Assembly: GCA_026129255.1 (NCBI GenBank)
Contig: JAHCIJ010000001.1
Location: 248,001 to 312,000, forward strand
Direction of reading: 5' to 3'
DNA from: Anaerolineales bacterium
GTDB taxonomy: Bacteria > Chloroflexota > Anaerolineae > Anaerolineales > UBA11579
DNA length: 64,000 bases
In this document: positions 39,390-48,361 of the stretch, one piece after another
Layout: every line of letters starts with the position of its first letter
Numbering within the stretch: the stretch's first letter is position 1
Translations under genes and position numbers: made by a program
The notes under the pieces: generated by a model
The model's input: only the letters and a program-made list of their open reading frames with translations
Database searches by the model: none
Told to the model about the DNA's origin: nothing

Positions 39390-41366
39390 ATGCGCATCGG
39401 CGTGGATACCGGCGGCACCTTTACGGACTTTGTGGTCTTTGACCCTGCTAGCGGCCAACTGGACACCTTCAAGCGGCTCTCCACTCCCCATGACCCGGCT
39501 GCCGCTATCCTGGATGGCCTGGCACAGCTAGCGGGCAACGGCCAGCGCCACATCGTGCATGGCAGCACGGTGGCCACCAACGCCGTGCTGGAGCGCAAAG
39601 GCGCCAAAGTGGCCCTGGTGAACACACAGGGTTTTCGCGATCTGCTGCAGATCGGGCGGCAGAACCGCCCCGCGCTGTACGACTTCCTTGCCAACCCGCC
39701 CGCGCCGCTGGTGCCACGCGCAGACCGCCTTGAGGTGGCCGAGCGCATCGCCGCTGACGGCCGCGTCCAAACCCCGCTGGATGAAGCCGCCCTAGACGCT
39801 CTGGTGGCGCACTGCCAGCGTGAGGGCATTGAGGCCGTAGCAATCTGCCTACTGTTCTCTTTTGCCAACCCGGCCCATGAGCAGGCCGTTGCCGCCCGCT
39901 TCGCTGCGGCCGGTTTCAATGTCTCCGTCTCGCACCACATATTGCCTGAGTTCCGCGAATACGAGCGCGCCAGCACCACGGTGCTCAACGCCTATGTCTC
40001 GCCGGTGATGAGCCGTTATCTCAACAAGCTGGCCGCGGCGCTGCCTGCTGACCATCTGCAGATCATGCAGTCCAACGGCGGTATGGCCGGCCCGCGCCTG
40101 GCTGGCGAGCAGGCGGTGCGCTGCATCCTCAGTGGGCCAGCGGGCGGCCTGGTGGGCGCGCAGGCCGTGGCGGGCGCGGCGGGTTACGCGCGCATCCTCA
40201 CCTTTGACATGGGCGGTACTTCTACGGATGTGGCCCTGATCGACGGCGCGGCGCAGGTCAGCCGCAGCTCGCAGATCGGCGGGCTGCCTGTGCACGTGCC
40301 CATGTTGGCCATCCACACCGTCGGTTCTGGCGGCGGCTCCATCGCCTGGCGCGATGCGGGCGGGGGCTTGCAGGTTGGCCCGCACAGCGCTGGGGCAGAC
40401 CCCGGCCCGGCGGCCTACGGCCGCGGCGAGCTGCCCACGGTGACAGACGCCAATGTGCTATTGGGGCGCATCCGGCCAGACCAGTTCTTCGGCGGCCGGA
40501 TGCCGTTGGATACCGCCCGCGCCGAAGCTGCCTTCGCGCGCTTAGCCGCCGAACTGGGCATCAGCGTAGAGGAGTGCCAATTGGGCGCGGTGCACATCGC
40601 CAATGCTCACATGGCGCGTGCGTTGCGCGTGATCTCTGTCGAAAAAGGGCACGACCCGCGTGATTTCACTTTGCTGGCCTTCGGTGGGGCGGGTGGCCTG
40701 CACGCCGCAGACCTGGCGCGAGCCCTGGGCATGCCGCGCGTACTCGCGCCGCGCCATGCCGCTACGCTTTCGGCGCTGGGCATGCTGCTGGCGGATGTGG
40801 TCAAGGACTACAGCCGTACAGTCATGCTGCCGGGGGTTACCCCCGCCGCTGAGCTCGACATGCGTCTGGCTCCGCTGCTGAGCAGCGCGCAGGCCGAGCT
40901 GGCCGCCGAAGGTGTGGCCGCGGCCGATATGCAATTCCAGCCGAGCGCCGATCTGCGCTACGCGGGGCAGTCCTTTGAGCTCAACCTGCCCTTGGGGCCG
41001 CAACTGCTGGCCGATTTTCACCGCGCCCACCAGGAAGCCTATGGCTATCACGATGTGGAGGCCGCCGTAGAGATCGTCAATCTGCGCGTGCAGGCCATCG
41101 GCCTCACCCAGCGCCCGCACTTGCCCGCGTTCGAGCCGAGCACACAGCCCATCGAGAGCTGCGTGCTCGGCCACTACCCGGTGCGCTTTGCCAGCGGCCT
41201 TGTGGATACACCCTTCTACGACGGCGCGCGCCTCGGCGCCGGCCAGCGCTTCGCTGGGCCAGCGGTGGTGGTGCGGCCGGACACCACCATCTTGGTGGGC
41301 GAGGGCGACCATGCCGAAGTGGACGCGTTCCTCAACCTGGTCATCACCATTGGGGGCGTAGCGTGA
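39390..41366 (+). CDS. Hydantoinase/oxoprolinase family protein, subunit A
   Basis: A 658-residue ATP-grasping ASKHA-fold enzyme. The N-terminal MRIGVDTGGTFTDFVVFD is the HyuA phosphate-1 loop. HGSTVATNAVLERKGA and the second phosphate loop DMGGTSTDVALIDG follow, then LAFGGAGGLHAADLARALG. With the B subunit it hydrolyses a cyclic amide (5-oxoproline or hydantoin) at the expense of ATP, or carboxylates ketones in the acetone-carboxylase branch. The substrate cannot be read from sequence. The ATG at 39390 has a TACAAT box 7 nt upstream. It overlaps the B gene by 4 bp (GTGA). Confidence 0.92.
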   Translation: MRIGVDTGGTFTDFVVFDPASGQLDTFKRLSTPHDPAAAILDGLAQLAGNGQRHIVHGSTVATNAVLERKGAKVALVNTQGFRDLLQIGRQNRPALYDFLANPPAPLVPRADRLEVAERIAADGRVQTPLDEAALDALVAHCQREGIEAVAICLLFSFANPAHEQAVAARFAAAGFNVSVSHHILPEFREYERASTTVLNAYVSPVMSRYLNKLAAALPADHLQIMQSNGGMAGPRLAGEQAVRCILSGPAGGLVGAQAVAGAAGYARILTFDMGGTSTDVALIDGAAQVSRSSQIGGLPVHVPMLAIHTVGSGGGSIAWRDAGGGLQVGPHSAGADPGPAAYGRGELPTVTDANVLLGRIRPDQFFGGRMPLDTARAEAAFARLAAELGISVEECQLGAVHIANAHMARALRVISVEKGHDPRDFTLLAFGGAGGLHAADLARALGMPRVLAPRHAATLSALGMLLADVVKDYSRTVMLPGVTPAAELDMRLAPLLSSAQAELAAEGVAAADMQFQPSADLRYAGQSFELNLPLGPQLLADFHRAHQEAYGYHDVEAAVEIVNLRVQAIGLTQRPHLPAFEPSTQPIESCVLGHYPVRFASGLVDTPFYDGARLGAGQRFAGPAVVVRPDTTILVGEGDHAEVDAFLNLVITIGGVA

Positions 41367-42946
41367 AGACGGATCTCGTGCGTACGGACGTAGTCCGTTT
41401 GGAGATATTCAAGCATCTCTTTGCCAGTATTCCAGAGGAGATGGGCGCCGCTCTGCAGCGCGCCAGCTTCTCGCCCAATATCAAGGAGCGCCGCGATTTC
41501 TCTTGTGCGCTGTTCGATGCTCAGGGCGAGATGATCGCCCAGGCCGCGCACATCCCCGTGCACTTGGGGGCGATGCCGCTCTCAGTGCAGAGCGCCATCC
41601 GCAGCCTGTCGTTCGCCGAGGGTGACATGGTGGTGCTCAATGATCCCTACCATGGCGGCACACACCTGCCAGACATTACCCTAATCGCACCCATCTTTGC
41701 CGCCGGCGCGCTGGTCGGCTTCGCTGCTAACCGCGCCCATCATGCAGATGTGGGCGGCATGGCACCTGGCTCCATGCCGATTGCGCGCGAGCTGGTGCAA
41801 GAGGGGCTGATCCTGCCGCCGGTCAAGCTGCTGGCGGGCGGGGACGTGCAAGCCGGTGTGTGGGACATCATTTTGAGGAATACGCGCTCGCCGCAAGAGC
41901 GCGCCGGTGACCTGCGCGCCCAGATCGCCGCCAACCAGCGCGGTGTGCGCCGCTTTGGCGAGCTGGTGGCCGCCTACGGCTTGCAGGAAGTGCAACACTA
42001 CGCCGCCGCGTTGCTGGACTATACCGAGCGCCTCACGCGCGCCCTGATCAGCACATTGCCCGATGGCCGCTTTGAATTCGAAGACGCGCTGGACGACGAC
42101 GGCCTCGGCAACGGCCCGCTGCCCATCCGTGTGCGCATTGATATTGCAGGCGGCCAGGCCACGGTGGACTTTGCCGGCACGGCCCCGCAGGCGCAAGGCA
42201 GCGTCAACGCTGTGTATGCCATCACGCTCTCCGCGGTGTATTACGTCTTTCGTTGTTTGGTCGATGCCGAGGTGCCCAACAACACCGGCTCGCTGCGCGC
42301 CATCCGCGTGCTGGCACCTGAGGGCAGTCTGGTGAACGCCCGGCCGCCCGCGCCGGTGGCCGGCGGCAACGTGGAGACCTCGCAGCGCATCGTGGATGTG
42401 CTGCTGGGCGCGCTGGCCCAGGCGTTGCCTGCACACATCCCCGCCGCCAGCCAGGGCACGATGAACAATACGCTCATCGGGGGTTGGGACGCCGCCCGCG
42501 GGCGCGCTTTTACGTATTACGAGACCATCGCTGGTGGCATGGGGGCACGCCCCACGGCACACGGCCCGAGCGGCGTGCACAGCCATATGACCAATACACT
42601 CAACACACCCGCCGAGGCGATGGAGTACGCCTATCCCATCCAGGTGCTATGTTACGAATTGCGCCCGGGCACGGGGGGCGCGGGCCGCTTCCGCGGCGGA
42701 GACGGCCTGCGCCGCGATCTGCTGTTGCAAAGCGAAGCCACGGCCAGCCTGCTGAGCGAGCGACGCACCAGCCAGCCCTACGGGTTGGCTGGTGGCGAAC
42801 CCGGCGCCGCCGGCGAGAACGTGTTGATTCGCGGTGGCGCGGCGCAGCCGCTGCCCGCCAAGGGCGAAGTGCAACTGCGCCCGGGCGACGTGCTCAGCAT
42901 CCGCACTCCGGGCGGAGGCGGCTGGGGCACGCCTGACGCGTTATAG
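41363..42946 (+). CDS. Hydantoinase/oxoprolinase family protein, subunit B
   Basis: A 527-residue HyuB protein of usual length. It has EMGAALQRASFSPNIKERRDFSCALFD, HIPVHLGAMPLSV, GDMVVLNDPYHGGTHLPDIT (metal-binding region) and AANRAHHADVGGMAPGSMP. It starts with GTG overlapping the TGA of subunit A, so the two are made together as a complex. The glycine-rich C terminus GLAGGEPGAAGENVLIRGG and LSIRTPGGGGWG is typical. The next gene, a fused peptide-type ABC permease, starts 79 bp later on the same strand. Confidence 0.93.
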   Translation: MKTDLVRTDVVRLEIFKHLFASIPEEMGAALQRASFSPNIKERRDFSCALFDAQGEMIAQAAHIPVHLGAMPLSVQSAIRSLSFAEGDMVVLNDPYHGGTHLPDITLIAPIFAAGALVGFAANRAHHADVGGMAPGSMPIARELVQEGLILPPVKLLAGGDVQAGVWDIILRNTRSPQERAGDLRAQIAANQRGVRRFGELVAAYGLQEVQHYAAALLDYTERLTRALISTLPDGRFEFEDALDDDGLGNGPLPIRVRIDIAGGQATVDFAGTAPQAQGSVNAVYAITLSAVYYVFRCLVDAEVPNNTGSLRAIRVLAPEGSLVNARPPAPVAGGNVETSQRIVDVLLGALAQALPAHIPAASQGTMNNTLIGGWDAARGRAFTYYETIAGGMGARPTAHGPSGVHSHMTNTLNTPAEAMEYAYPIQVLCYELRPGTGGAGRFRGGDGLRRDLLLQSEATASLLSERRTSQPYGLAGGEPGAAGENVLIRGGAAQPLPAKGEVQLRPGDVLSIRTPGGGGWGTPDAL

Positions 42947-43025
42947 ATCATCTGTAGTTGGTTTTTTAATTCAATCTCTTTGAAGTTTGGCATATACTTA
43001 CCTCTTTCTTCCCTCAAAGAAAACA

Positions 43026-45683
43026 ATGCAGAAAGCTTTCTTCACTTCACACCCTGTTTACCGTACCCTTATTTTTATGCTCCGCCGCAGCTTCATGGTG
43101 GGGCTTACTGTGTTTGTAGGGGTTAGCCTCACTGTTATTGTCTCTAACAGTACTGGCCAGCTTGAGCAAGGTCTGAAACGCCAGCTCCAGATGCAGGCGC
43201 AGCGCGAGTACCGCGCCCAGTTCAATGCAGGCGTGATGTTTGAGGCGCCGCGCACACAAGAGCAGATCTACCTGCAGCTGCAGGAGGATGCCGGTCTCAA
43301 CCTGCCCAAGCTGCCGCGCCAGATCAGTTTTGCTTTGCGTGCCTTCACCTTTGATTGGGGCGAGATCACCTACCGCCAGCTGCGCGCCCAGCTGCCTTCG
43401 GCGCAGGCGACTTCGGTCAGGGCGATTGTGCTCAACGCCTTGCCCAACACCCTCATGCTGGTAGGCACAGCCAGCTTGATCGTCTTCGTGATCGGCCTAC
43501 CCTTGGCACTCAATCTCTCGCGGCGGCCAGGCTCGCTGCTTGACCGCATCGTATCCTTCCTGGCGCCACTCTCCACCTTTCCCAGTTGGGTGATCGGCCT
43601 GGTGCTGATCCTTATCTTTGCCATCCAACTGCGTTGGCTCCCTGCGTCGGGTATACGCACGATCATCCCAACCGCCACTTCGTTTGAAGCTTTTTGGGCC
43701 ACGGCGCGTCATTACATTTTGCCCGTCACGGCGATTGTGCTCAATTTGTTTTTCCAGTTTGTATACACCTGGCGCTCCTACCTCATTTCCTTTGCTGAAG
43801 AAGATTATGTGGAGCTGGCCAAGGCGCGCGGCATCCCCAACCGCCTGCTGGAGCGCCGCCACATTTTGCGCCCCTCGCTGGCCTTCATCGTCACCAGTTT
43901 CATGCTCACCCTGGTGGGTTTCTGGCAGATGGCCATCGCACTGGAGGTTGTATTCGAATGGCCGGGTATCGGCCTGTTGTATGTGGACTCGCTGCCCAAT
44001 TTTTGGAGCGAGTCGATGTTCCCCGGCGACATGGTCGTCACTGTGGGGTTGGTTACCACTTTTGCCTATGTGCTGGGTGTGACCGTAGTGCTGCTCGAGG
44101 TCTTCTACGCCCTGATCGACCCGCGCGTGCGCGTGGATGAGCCGCTCAACCTGCGCCTCATGCGCCCGCGCCGCGCCAGCGTGCCCGCCGCAATGCGGCG
44201 GGCGGCGCGTGAAGCCCGCCGCGGCAAGCCGAGCGACTGGCTGGCGCAGGTGGCCGATGTGTTGCGCCAGCTGCCCGCGCTTCTGCGCCGGGCGGCCCAC
44301 AGCCTGTGGGGCGTGCTAGTGCAGTTCAGGCGCTATCCTGCCGCGCTATTGGGCTTGATCATCATCAGCTTTATGGTGGTAGGTTCGCTCTATGCGGTTG
44401 TGGCCTTACCACTCAGCAAGATCGGCCTGGAGTGGTATTCGAATTCGGTCACTGGCCGTACCTACCGCCCGCGCGTAGCCATGCCTAATTGGGTCAATCT
44501 GTTTTCTGAGCGGCCGTACCTGGACACCATCTTGATGAACAGCGCCGACCCAGACACTGGGGCGGTGAAGACGATCAGCACCGGCGCCGATGGCAACCGC
44601 GTCGTCAACATCGTGTATGAGTTTGAATATTCATATCAGGAAGTGCCGCAAGAGATCTTCTTGTACTTCAAGCCAGATTACAGCAGCAAGCGTCCTTTTA
44701 TCTTATGGACCTGGCACACGCCGGATGGCCGCGAGATCGAATTGGTGGCCATGGGCGACCCGGGCCATCTTAAAGTGCCGCTGACTGACAAAGTCTTCTC
44801 TGGCCCAACTGCCATGGCGCGTACCGTGGCGGCTCATCCGGCGCTGGCCGCGCTACAGCCCGCCAGTGTGCCGTTGCACTACCTGTTCAGCAATCCGGAT
44901 GAGGCAGGCAACCAACTGGTGCCCGGCACATACACGCTGGAGATCGATGCGCTGCTATTCGAACCGGATGCAGACCTGGACGCGGAGCTGGTGATGCTCG
45001 GGCAGGTTTACGGCCTTGGCGGCACGGATGGCTACCGCCGCGAGCTGATGGTGCCGCTGGTGTGGGGTATGCCGTTCGCCTTGCTGTTTGGCCTGGGCGC
45101 GGCCACCTTCTCTGTCTTTGTGGCGCTGGCGCTGGGGGCAGCTTCGGTGTGGTTTGGCGGCATCGTGGATTGGATCACCCAGCGCCTGTCAGATATCAAC
45201 ATGGTCATGCCCATCCTGGCCATCGGCGTGCTGTTCTATGCCTTCTACGGGCTGAGCATTTGGGGCGTGCTCTCCATGATCGTCTTCTTCAGCTCGTTCG
45301 GCAGCCCGGTCAAGACGTTTCGCTCGGCCTTTTTGCAGGTCAAGAGCGCCTCGTATATCGAGTCGGCGCGCAGCTATGGTGCCTCGGATTGGCGCATCAT
45401 CTTCAAGTACATGATCCCCAAGATCATGCCGCTGCTGATTCCCCAGCTGATCTATCTCATCCCCACCTACATCTTCCTCGAAGCGACGTTGGGCATGTTC
45501 AACATCCGCATGATCTATCCCACCTGGGGGCGCATCATCTATGAAGCGCTCAATTCCGGCCTGATGTATGGCTCACGCTTCTGGGTCTTGCAGCCTTTGG
45601 CGTTGGTGTTCCTTACTGGGCTGGCTTTCTCCATGGTGGGTTTTGCCCTGGATAAGATCCTCAATCCCAAGCTGAACGTATAA
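43026..45683 (+). CDS. Fused DppB-DppC-type ABC transporter permease
   Basis: An 885-residue protein containing two peptide/nickel-type permeases in one chain. The first half (residues 1-380) has an N-terminal helix, a long extracytoplasmic segment, and the ATPase-contact loop EEDYVELAKARGIPNRLLER near 260. The second half (from about 440) has a helix, a 190-residue extracytoplasmic insert, five helices, and its own contact loop SASYIESARSYGASDWRIIF near 775. DppB and DppC are normally separate. No ATPase or substrate-binding gene is adjacent. The ATG at 43026 is chosen; a TTG at 42987 is possible. It may import a substrate for the upstream hydantoinase-like enzyme. Confidence 0.85.
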   Translation: MQKAFFTSHPVYRTLIFMLRRSFMVGLTVFVGVSLTVIVSNSTGQLEQGLKRQLQMQAQREYRAQFNAGVMFEAPRTQEQIYLQLQEDAGLNLPKLPRQISFALRAFTFDWGEITYRQLRAQLPSAQATSVRAIVLNALPNTLMLVGTASLIVFVIGLPLALNLSRRPGSLLDRIVSFLAPLSTFPSWVIGLVLILIFAIQLRWLPASGIRTIIPTATSFEAFWATARHYILPVTAIVLNLFFQFVYTWRSYLISFAEEDYVELAKARGIPNRLLERRHILRPSLAFIVTSFMLTLVGFWQMAIALEVVFEWPGIGLLYVDSLPNFWSESMFPGDMVVTVGLVTTFAYVLGVTVVLLEVFYALIDPRVRVDEPLNLRLMRPRRASVPAAMRRAAREARRGKPSDWLAQVADVLRQLPALLRRAAHSLWGVLVQFRRYPAALLGLIIISFMVVGSLYAVVALPLSKIGLEWYSNSVTGRTYRPRVAMPNWVNLFSERPYLDTILMNSADPDTGAVKTISTGADGNRVVNIVYEFEYSYQEVPQEIFLYFKPDYSSKRPFILWTWHTPDGREIELVAMGDPGHLKVPLTDKVFSGPTAMARTVAAHPALAALQPASVPLHYLFSNPDEAGNQLVPGTYTLEIDALLFEPDADLDAELVMLGQVYGLGGTDGYRRELMVPLVWGMPFALLFGLGAATFSVFVALALGAASVWFGGIVDWITQRLSDINMVMPILAIGVLFYAFYGLSIWGVLSMIVFFSSFGSPVKTFRSAFLQVKSASYIESARSYGASDWRIIFKYMIPKIMPLLIPQLIYLIPTYIFLEATLGMFNIRMIYPTWGRIIYEALNSGLMYGSRFWVLQPLALVFLTGLAFSMVGFALDKILNPKLNV

Positions 45684-45692
45684 AATCAGGCC

Positions 45693-46655
45693 ATGCACGC
45701 TGCGGCTGGCGATCCCCCTAAAGTAAGCGTCATCATCCCCACCTTTAATCGGGCTGGGATGGTGCAGCAGGCGATTGCCAGCGTGCTGGCGCAAACCTAT
45801 ACAGACTTTGAGTGCATTGTGGTGGATGATGGCTCGCCGGATGACACACAGGCCAGCCTGCAGCCGCTGGTGGCGGCTGGCCGCATCCGCTATGTGCGCC
45901 AGGCCAATGCGGGCCTCTCAGCGGCCCGCAATCACGGCATCCGCGTGGCACGCGGCGCCTACATCACCTTCCTGGATGATGACGATCTGTACGAGCCCGA
46001 AAAACTAGCCCAGCAAGCCGCCTATCTGGACACCCATCCAGAGGCCATGCTGGTGCATTGCTGGTTCACAAAATTCAGCGAAGAGCAGCCAGACCTCGGC
46101 CTGCGCAAGCCAGACTGGTTCCAGGGCTGGCTGTATCCGGCGATCCTGTCCTATTGGCGCATGCTGATGGCCACGCCCTGCCTCATGTTGCGCCGTGAAG
46201 TGTTTGACGTTGTGGGTAGCTTTGACGAGAGTCTGCGCGCCGCCGAGGACCTGGATATGTGGCGGCGCATTGCGCGTCACTATGCCTTTCATATGGTCCC
46301 AGAGAGCCTGGTGCGTATCCGCCAGCAGGCTGTCAGCATGTCCAGCGACAAGACCCGCGCCGCGGGCCACTTCCGCATCATGCTGGATAAAGCCTTCACA
46401 GATGACCCGCAGCTGTCGCCAATCACACGCCGCCAGGCGCTGGCCGCCATGTACACTTCCGTGGCGCAGAACCTGCTGGGGGAGGGCGGCCTGCAGGAAA
46501 TTCGGGTTGCCCGCCAACACCTGCGCACCGCCATCGGCCTGCAGCCGCTGGCGCCGGGCGCCTGGCTCACCCTGGCGGCCAGCTTGCTGCCGCGCCGCCT
46601 GCGCTCCGTCTTGGCTGGCGCTGTGCGCCGCCTTCGTTTCCGCCGCCAGCCCTAG
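45693..46655 (+). CDS. Glycosyltransferase family 2 protein
   Basis: A 320-residue GT-A enzyme. It opens KVSVIIPTFNRAGMVQQAI and has the nucleotide-binding VVDDGSPDDT. SAARNHGIRVARGAYITFLDDDD supplies the DxD metal site, and RAAEDLDMWRRIARHY the acceptor ED motif. The C terminus is soluble. Probably transfers a sugar in surface glycan synthesis. A TAAAAT box ends 6 nt before the ATG, and the gene starts 9 bp after the permease stop. The gluconokinase gene starts 3 bp after its stop, so the two are probably co-transcribed. Confidence 0.9.
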   Translation: MHAAAGDPPKVSVIIPTFNRAGMVQQAIASVLAQTYTDFECIVVDDGSPDDTQASLQPLVAAGRIRYVRQANAGLSAARNHGIRVARGAYITFLDDDDLYEPEKLAQQAAYLDTHPEAMLVHCWFTKFSEEQPDLGLRKPDWFQGWLYPAILSYWRMLMATPCLMLRREVFDVVGSFDESLRAAEDLDMWRRIARHYAFHMVPESLVRIRQQAVSMSSDKTRAAGHFRIMLDKAFTDDPQLSPITRRQALAAMYTSVAQNLLGEGGLQEIRVARQHLRTAIGLQPLAPGAWLTLAASLLPRRLRSVLAGAVRRLRFRRQP

Positions 46656-46658
46656 CGT

Positions 46659-47165
46659 ATGAGCGACAGCATCGTGGTGATGGGGGTCTCCGGCGCGGGC
46701 AAAACCCGCGTCGGCCGTGCGCTGGCCGCCGCGTTGAATGTGCCTTTCCTCGAGGGCGACGAATTCCACTCGGCTGAGAATATTGCCAAAATGCAGAGCG
46801 GCCAGCCACTCACGGATGAGGATCGCCGCCCCTGGCTGGCGGTACTCAACACCACCCTGCGGCAGCACGCCGCCAGCGGCCAGCGCGTCGTGCTGGCTTG
46901 CTCCGCCCTAAAACAAGACTACCGAAAGCAGCTGGGGCAGGGCGGGGTGCCGCTGCACTTTGTGTACCTCAAAGGTACCCCGGAGCTCATCGCCCGCCGC
47001 GTCCAGGGCCGTAAGCGTCACTTCATGCCCGCCTCGCTGGTGGACAGCCAGTTTGGGGTGCTCGAGGAGCCGGACGAGGCCATTGTGGTTGACGCGGGTC
47101 AAACGGTGGGGCGCATTGTGAGCGCAGTGCTGACCGCCCTGGGCGAAGATGCGTCAGAGACTTAA
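46659..47165 (+). CDS. gntK: Gluconokinase
   Basis: A 168-residue P-loop kinase. Walker A is VVMGVSGAGKTRVG. The substrate region LEGDEFHSAENIAKMQSGQPLTDEDRRPWL and LACSALKQDYRKQL match GntK closely, as does HFMPASLVDSQFGVLE. It phosphorylates gluconate to 6-phosphogluconate. No other gluconate gene is adjacent. The length is standard. Confidence 0.92.
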   Translation: MSDSIVVMGVSGAGKTRVGRALAAALNVPFLEGDEFHSAENIAKMQSGQPLTDEDRRPWLAVLNTTLRQHAASGQRVVLACSALKQDYRKQLGQGGVPLHFVYLKGTPELIARRVQGRKRHFMPASLVDSQFGVLEEPDEAIVVDAGQTVGRIVSAVLTALGEDASET

Positions 47166-47543
47166 GTTTTAAGCTTTACTCCACTTTATCTAAGGGATTC
47201 ATTCCTGTAACATCCCTAATCATCAACGCGGGTCGCAGAGGAATAGCCTCAGAATACACAACTCACATGAGCGTTTGCGGAGGGGTTCGGGGGAACCAAC
47301 TTTGGTTCCCCCGACGGGGTGGCAGGGGCAGAGCCCCTGCAAAAAACATAGGAGTGCAAACACCCTGCAATTCATACCCAACACGGACGAAGCAATCTGG
47401 TTTGATCTCCGCTCACAACAAAAAACAGATTGCTTCGCTGCGCTCGCAATGACGGCTGAGTCACTGCCTTGAACGGTGGCACGAAGGGATTCGGGAATTC
47501 TCAGGGGGTGTACGCTGCTGCGCAGCGTAACATGCCTCGCTGG
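47166..47543. repeat. Intergenic block with hairpins and dispersed repeat, no gene
   Basis: Contains a hairpin CGGGGGAACCAA / TTGGTTCCCCCG (47288-47313). A second, GCAGGGGC-aga-GCCCCTGC (47322-47340), is followed by A6. An inverted pair of the CGAAGCAATC repeat follows: GACGAAGCAATCTG near 47387-47400 and CAGATTGCTTCGCTGCGCTCGCAATGACGG reversed at 47426-47455. A palindrome TACGCTGCTGCGCAGCGTA follows near 47512. No convincing coding frame. Confidence 0.7.
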
Positions 47544-48098
47544 CTACGCCTCTCCGTAAGCCTGCTTCAGCCAGTCCTTGACCTGTTTATCGAACTCCTT
47601 GGCGTTGCTCAAGCGCACACGGTGTGTACACATCCCGTCCCATGCTTCCAGCCGCCCACTGGCAGGCACGCCCTTCAAGATCAGCCCTAGGTCGACACGG
47701 TCTTTGCTGCTCACCTGCACAATGCCAAATTGCTTCTTGCGTCGCAGGCTCAGGTAGGTCTTCTTTGGCGCCAGCTCCACATCCGTGCCCAGCGCCTTGG
47801 CCGCCTTGGCGATGTGTGCATACAACGGCTGCATCGCCGCTTTGGCCCCGCTGAAATAGGCTGCCTCCAGCTCGCTATCGCTGCTCGGGCCGCCGGCCGC
47901 CTGCTGGCGGTACATGATGGCGATCGTGTTGGCAAAGCCGTGCGACACGCCGTGCTCGCCCTTCAGCAGCTTGATAATCTCGCCGTGCGCTTCAAACCCC
48001 TTTGACTTGATCAGCGCGAACCATTGCTCCAGGCTTTTGCCCGTCTTCTCTGGCATGTTCTTAACCATGCTTTGCAACTGCTCTTCCGGTGTAGACAT
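47544..48098 (-). CDS. DUF4287 and DUF5655 domain protein
   Basis: A 184-residue protein. The N-terminal 60 residues (QSMVKNMPEKTGKSLEQWFALI, then KGFEAHGEIIKLLKGEHGVSHGFANTIA) match DUF4287. The C-terminal half (LYAHIAKAAKALGTDVELAPKKTYLSLRRKKQFGIVQ, then RVRLSNAKEFDKQVKDWLKQAY) matches DUF5655. Both are of unknown function and often occur together as small soluble proteins. The ATG at 48098 has a strong ribosome site (ccaggaggcc). The gene stands alone. Confidence 0.8.
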   Translation of the reverse strand: MSTPEEQLQSMVKNMPEKTGKSLEQWFALIKSKGFEAHGEIIKLLKGEHGVSHGFANTIAIMYRQQAAGGPSSDSELEAAYFSGAKAAMQPLYAHIAKAAKALGTDVELAPKKTYLSLRRKKQFGIVQVSSKDRVDLGLILKGVPASGRLEAWDGMCTHRVRLSNAKEFDKQVKDWLKQAYGEA

Positions 48099-48182
48099 TT
48101 GCGGCCTCCTGGCCGCCAGCATAGCATAGGCACTGCAGGCTGCCTTGCAAAAAATTTACCAGCCACAGTCTGGGACACACAC

Positions 48183-48287
48183 GCGTGCGTAGCACGCAAC
48201 TCGGCCCAGAAGGTTGGTCAACCACTGAGTGCAGAAGCGTCACTCGGCGGAGCCGAGTAGCTTCTGCCGCGTGCGTAGCACGCAACT
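48183..48287. repeat. GCGTGCGTAGCACGCAACT direct repeats around a nested hairpin
   Basis: Two exact 19-bp copies (48183-48201 and 48269-48287), each palindromic, flank a hairpin GCAGAAGC..ACTCGGC-gg-aGCCGAGT..GCTTCTGC (48231-48267). A related block with ACTCGGCG..AGCCGAGTAGC and GCGTGGGCGCAGCCCACGCAAC occurs at 56405-56462, so this is a dispersed family. Confidence 0.75.
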
Positions 48288-48361
48288 GCCCAAAAAGCCG
48301 AGGTCATTTGCCCCTAGGGCATCCTGTGTCTTGCTTCTATACTCATGGCAAGGAGACCATC

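Noticed and set aside
47267..47472. Two short frames in the gap after gntK
   Set aside because: They run through hairpin and dispersed-repeat DNA, have no domain and no conserved-looking composition.
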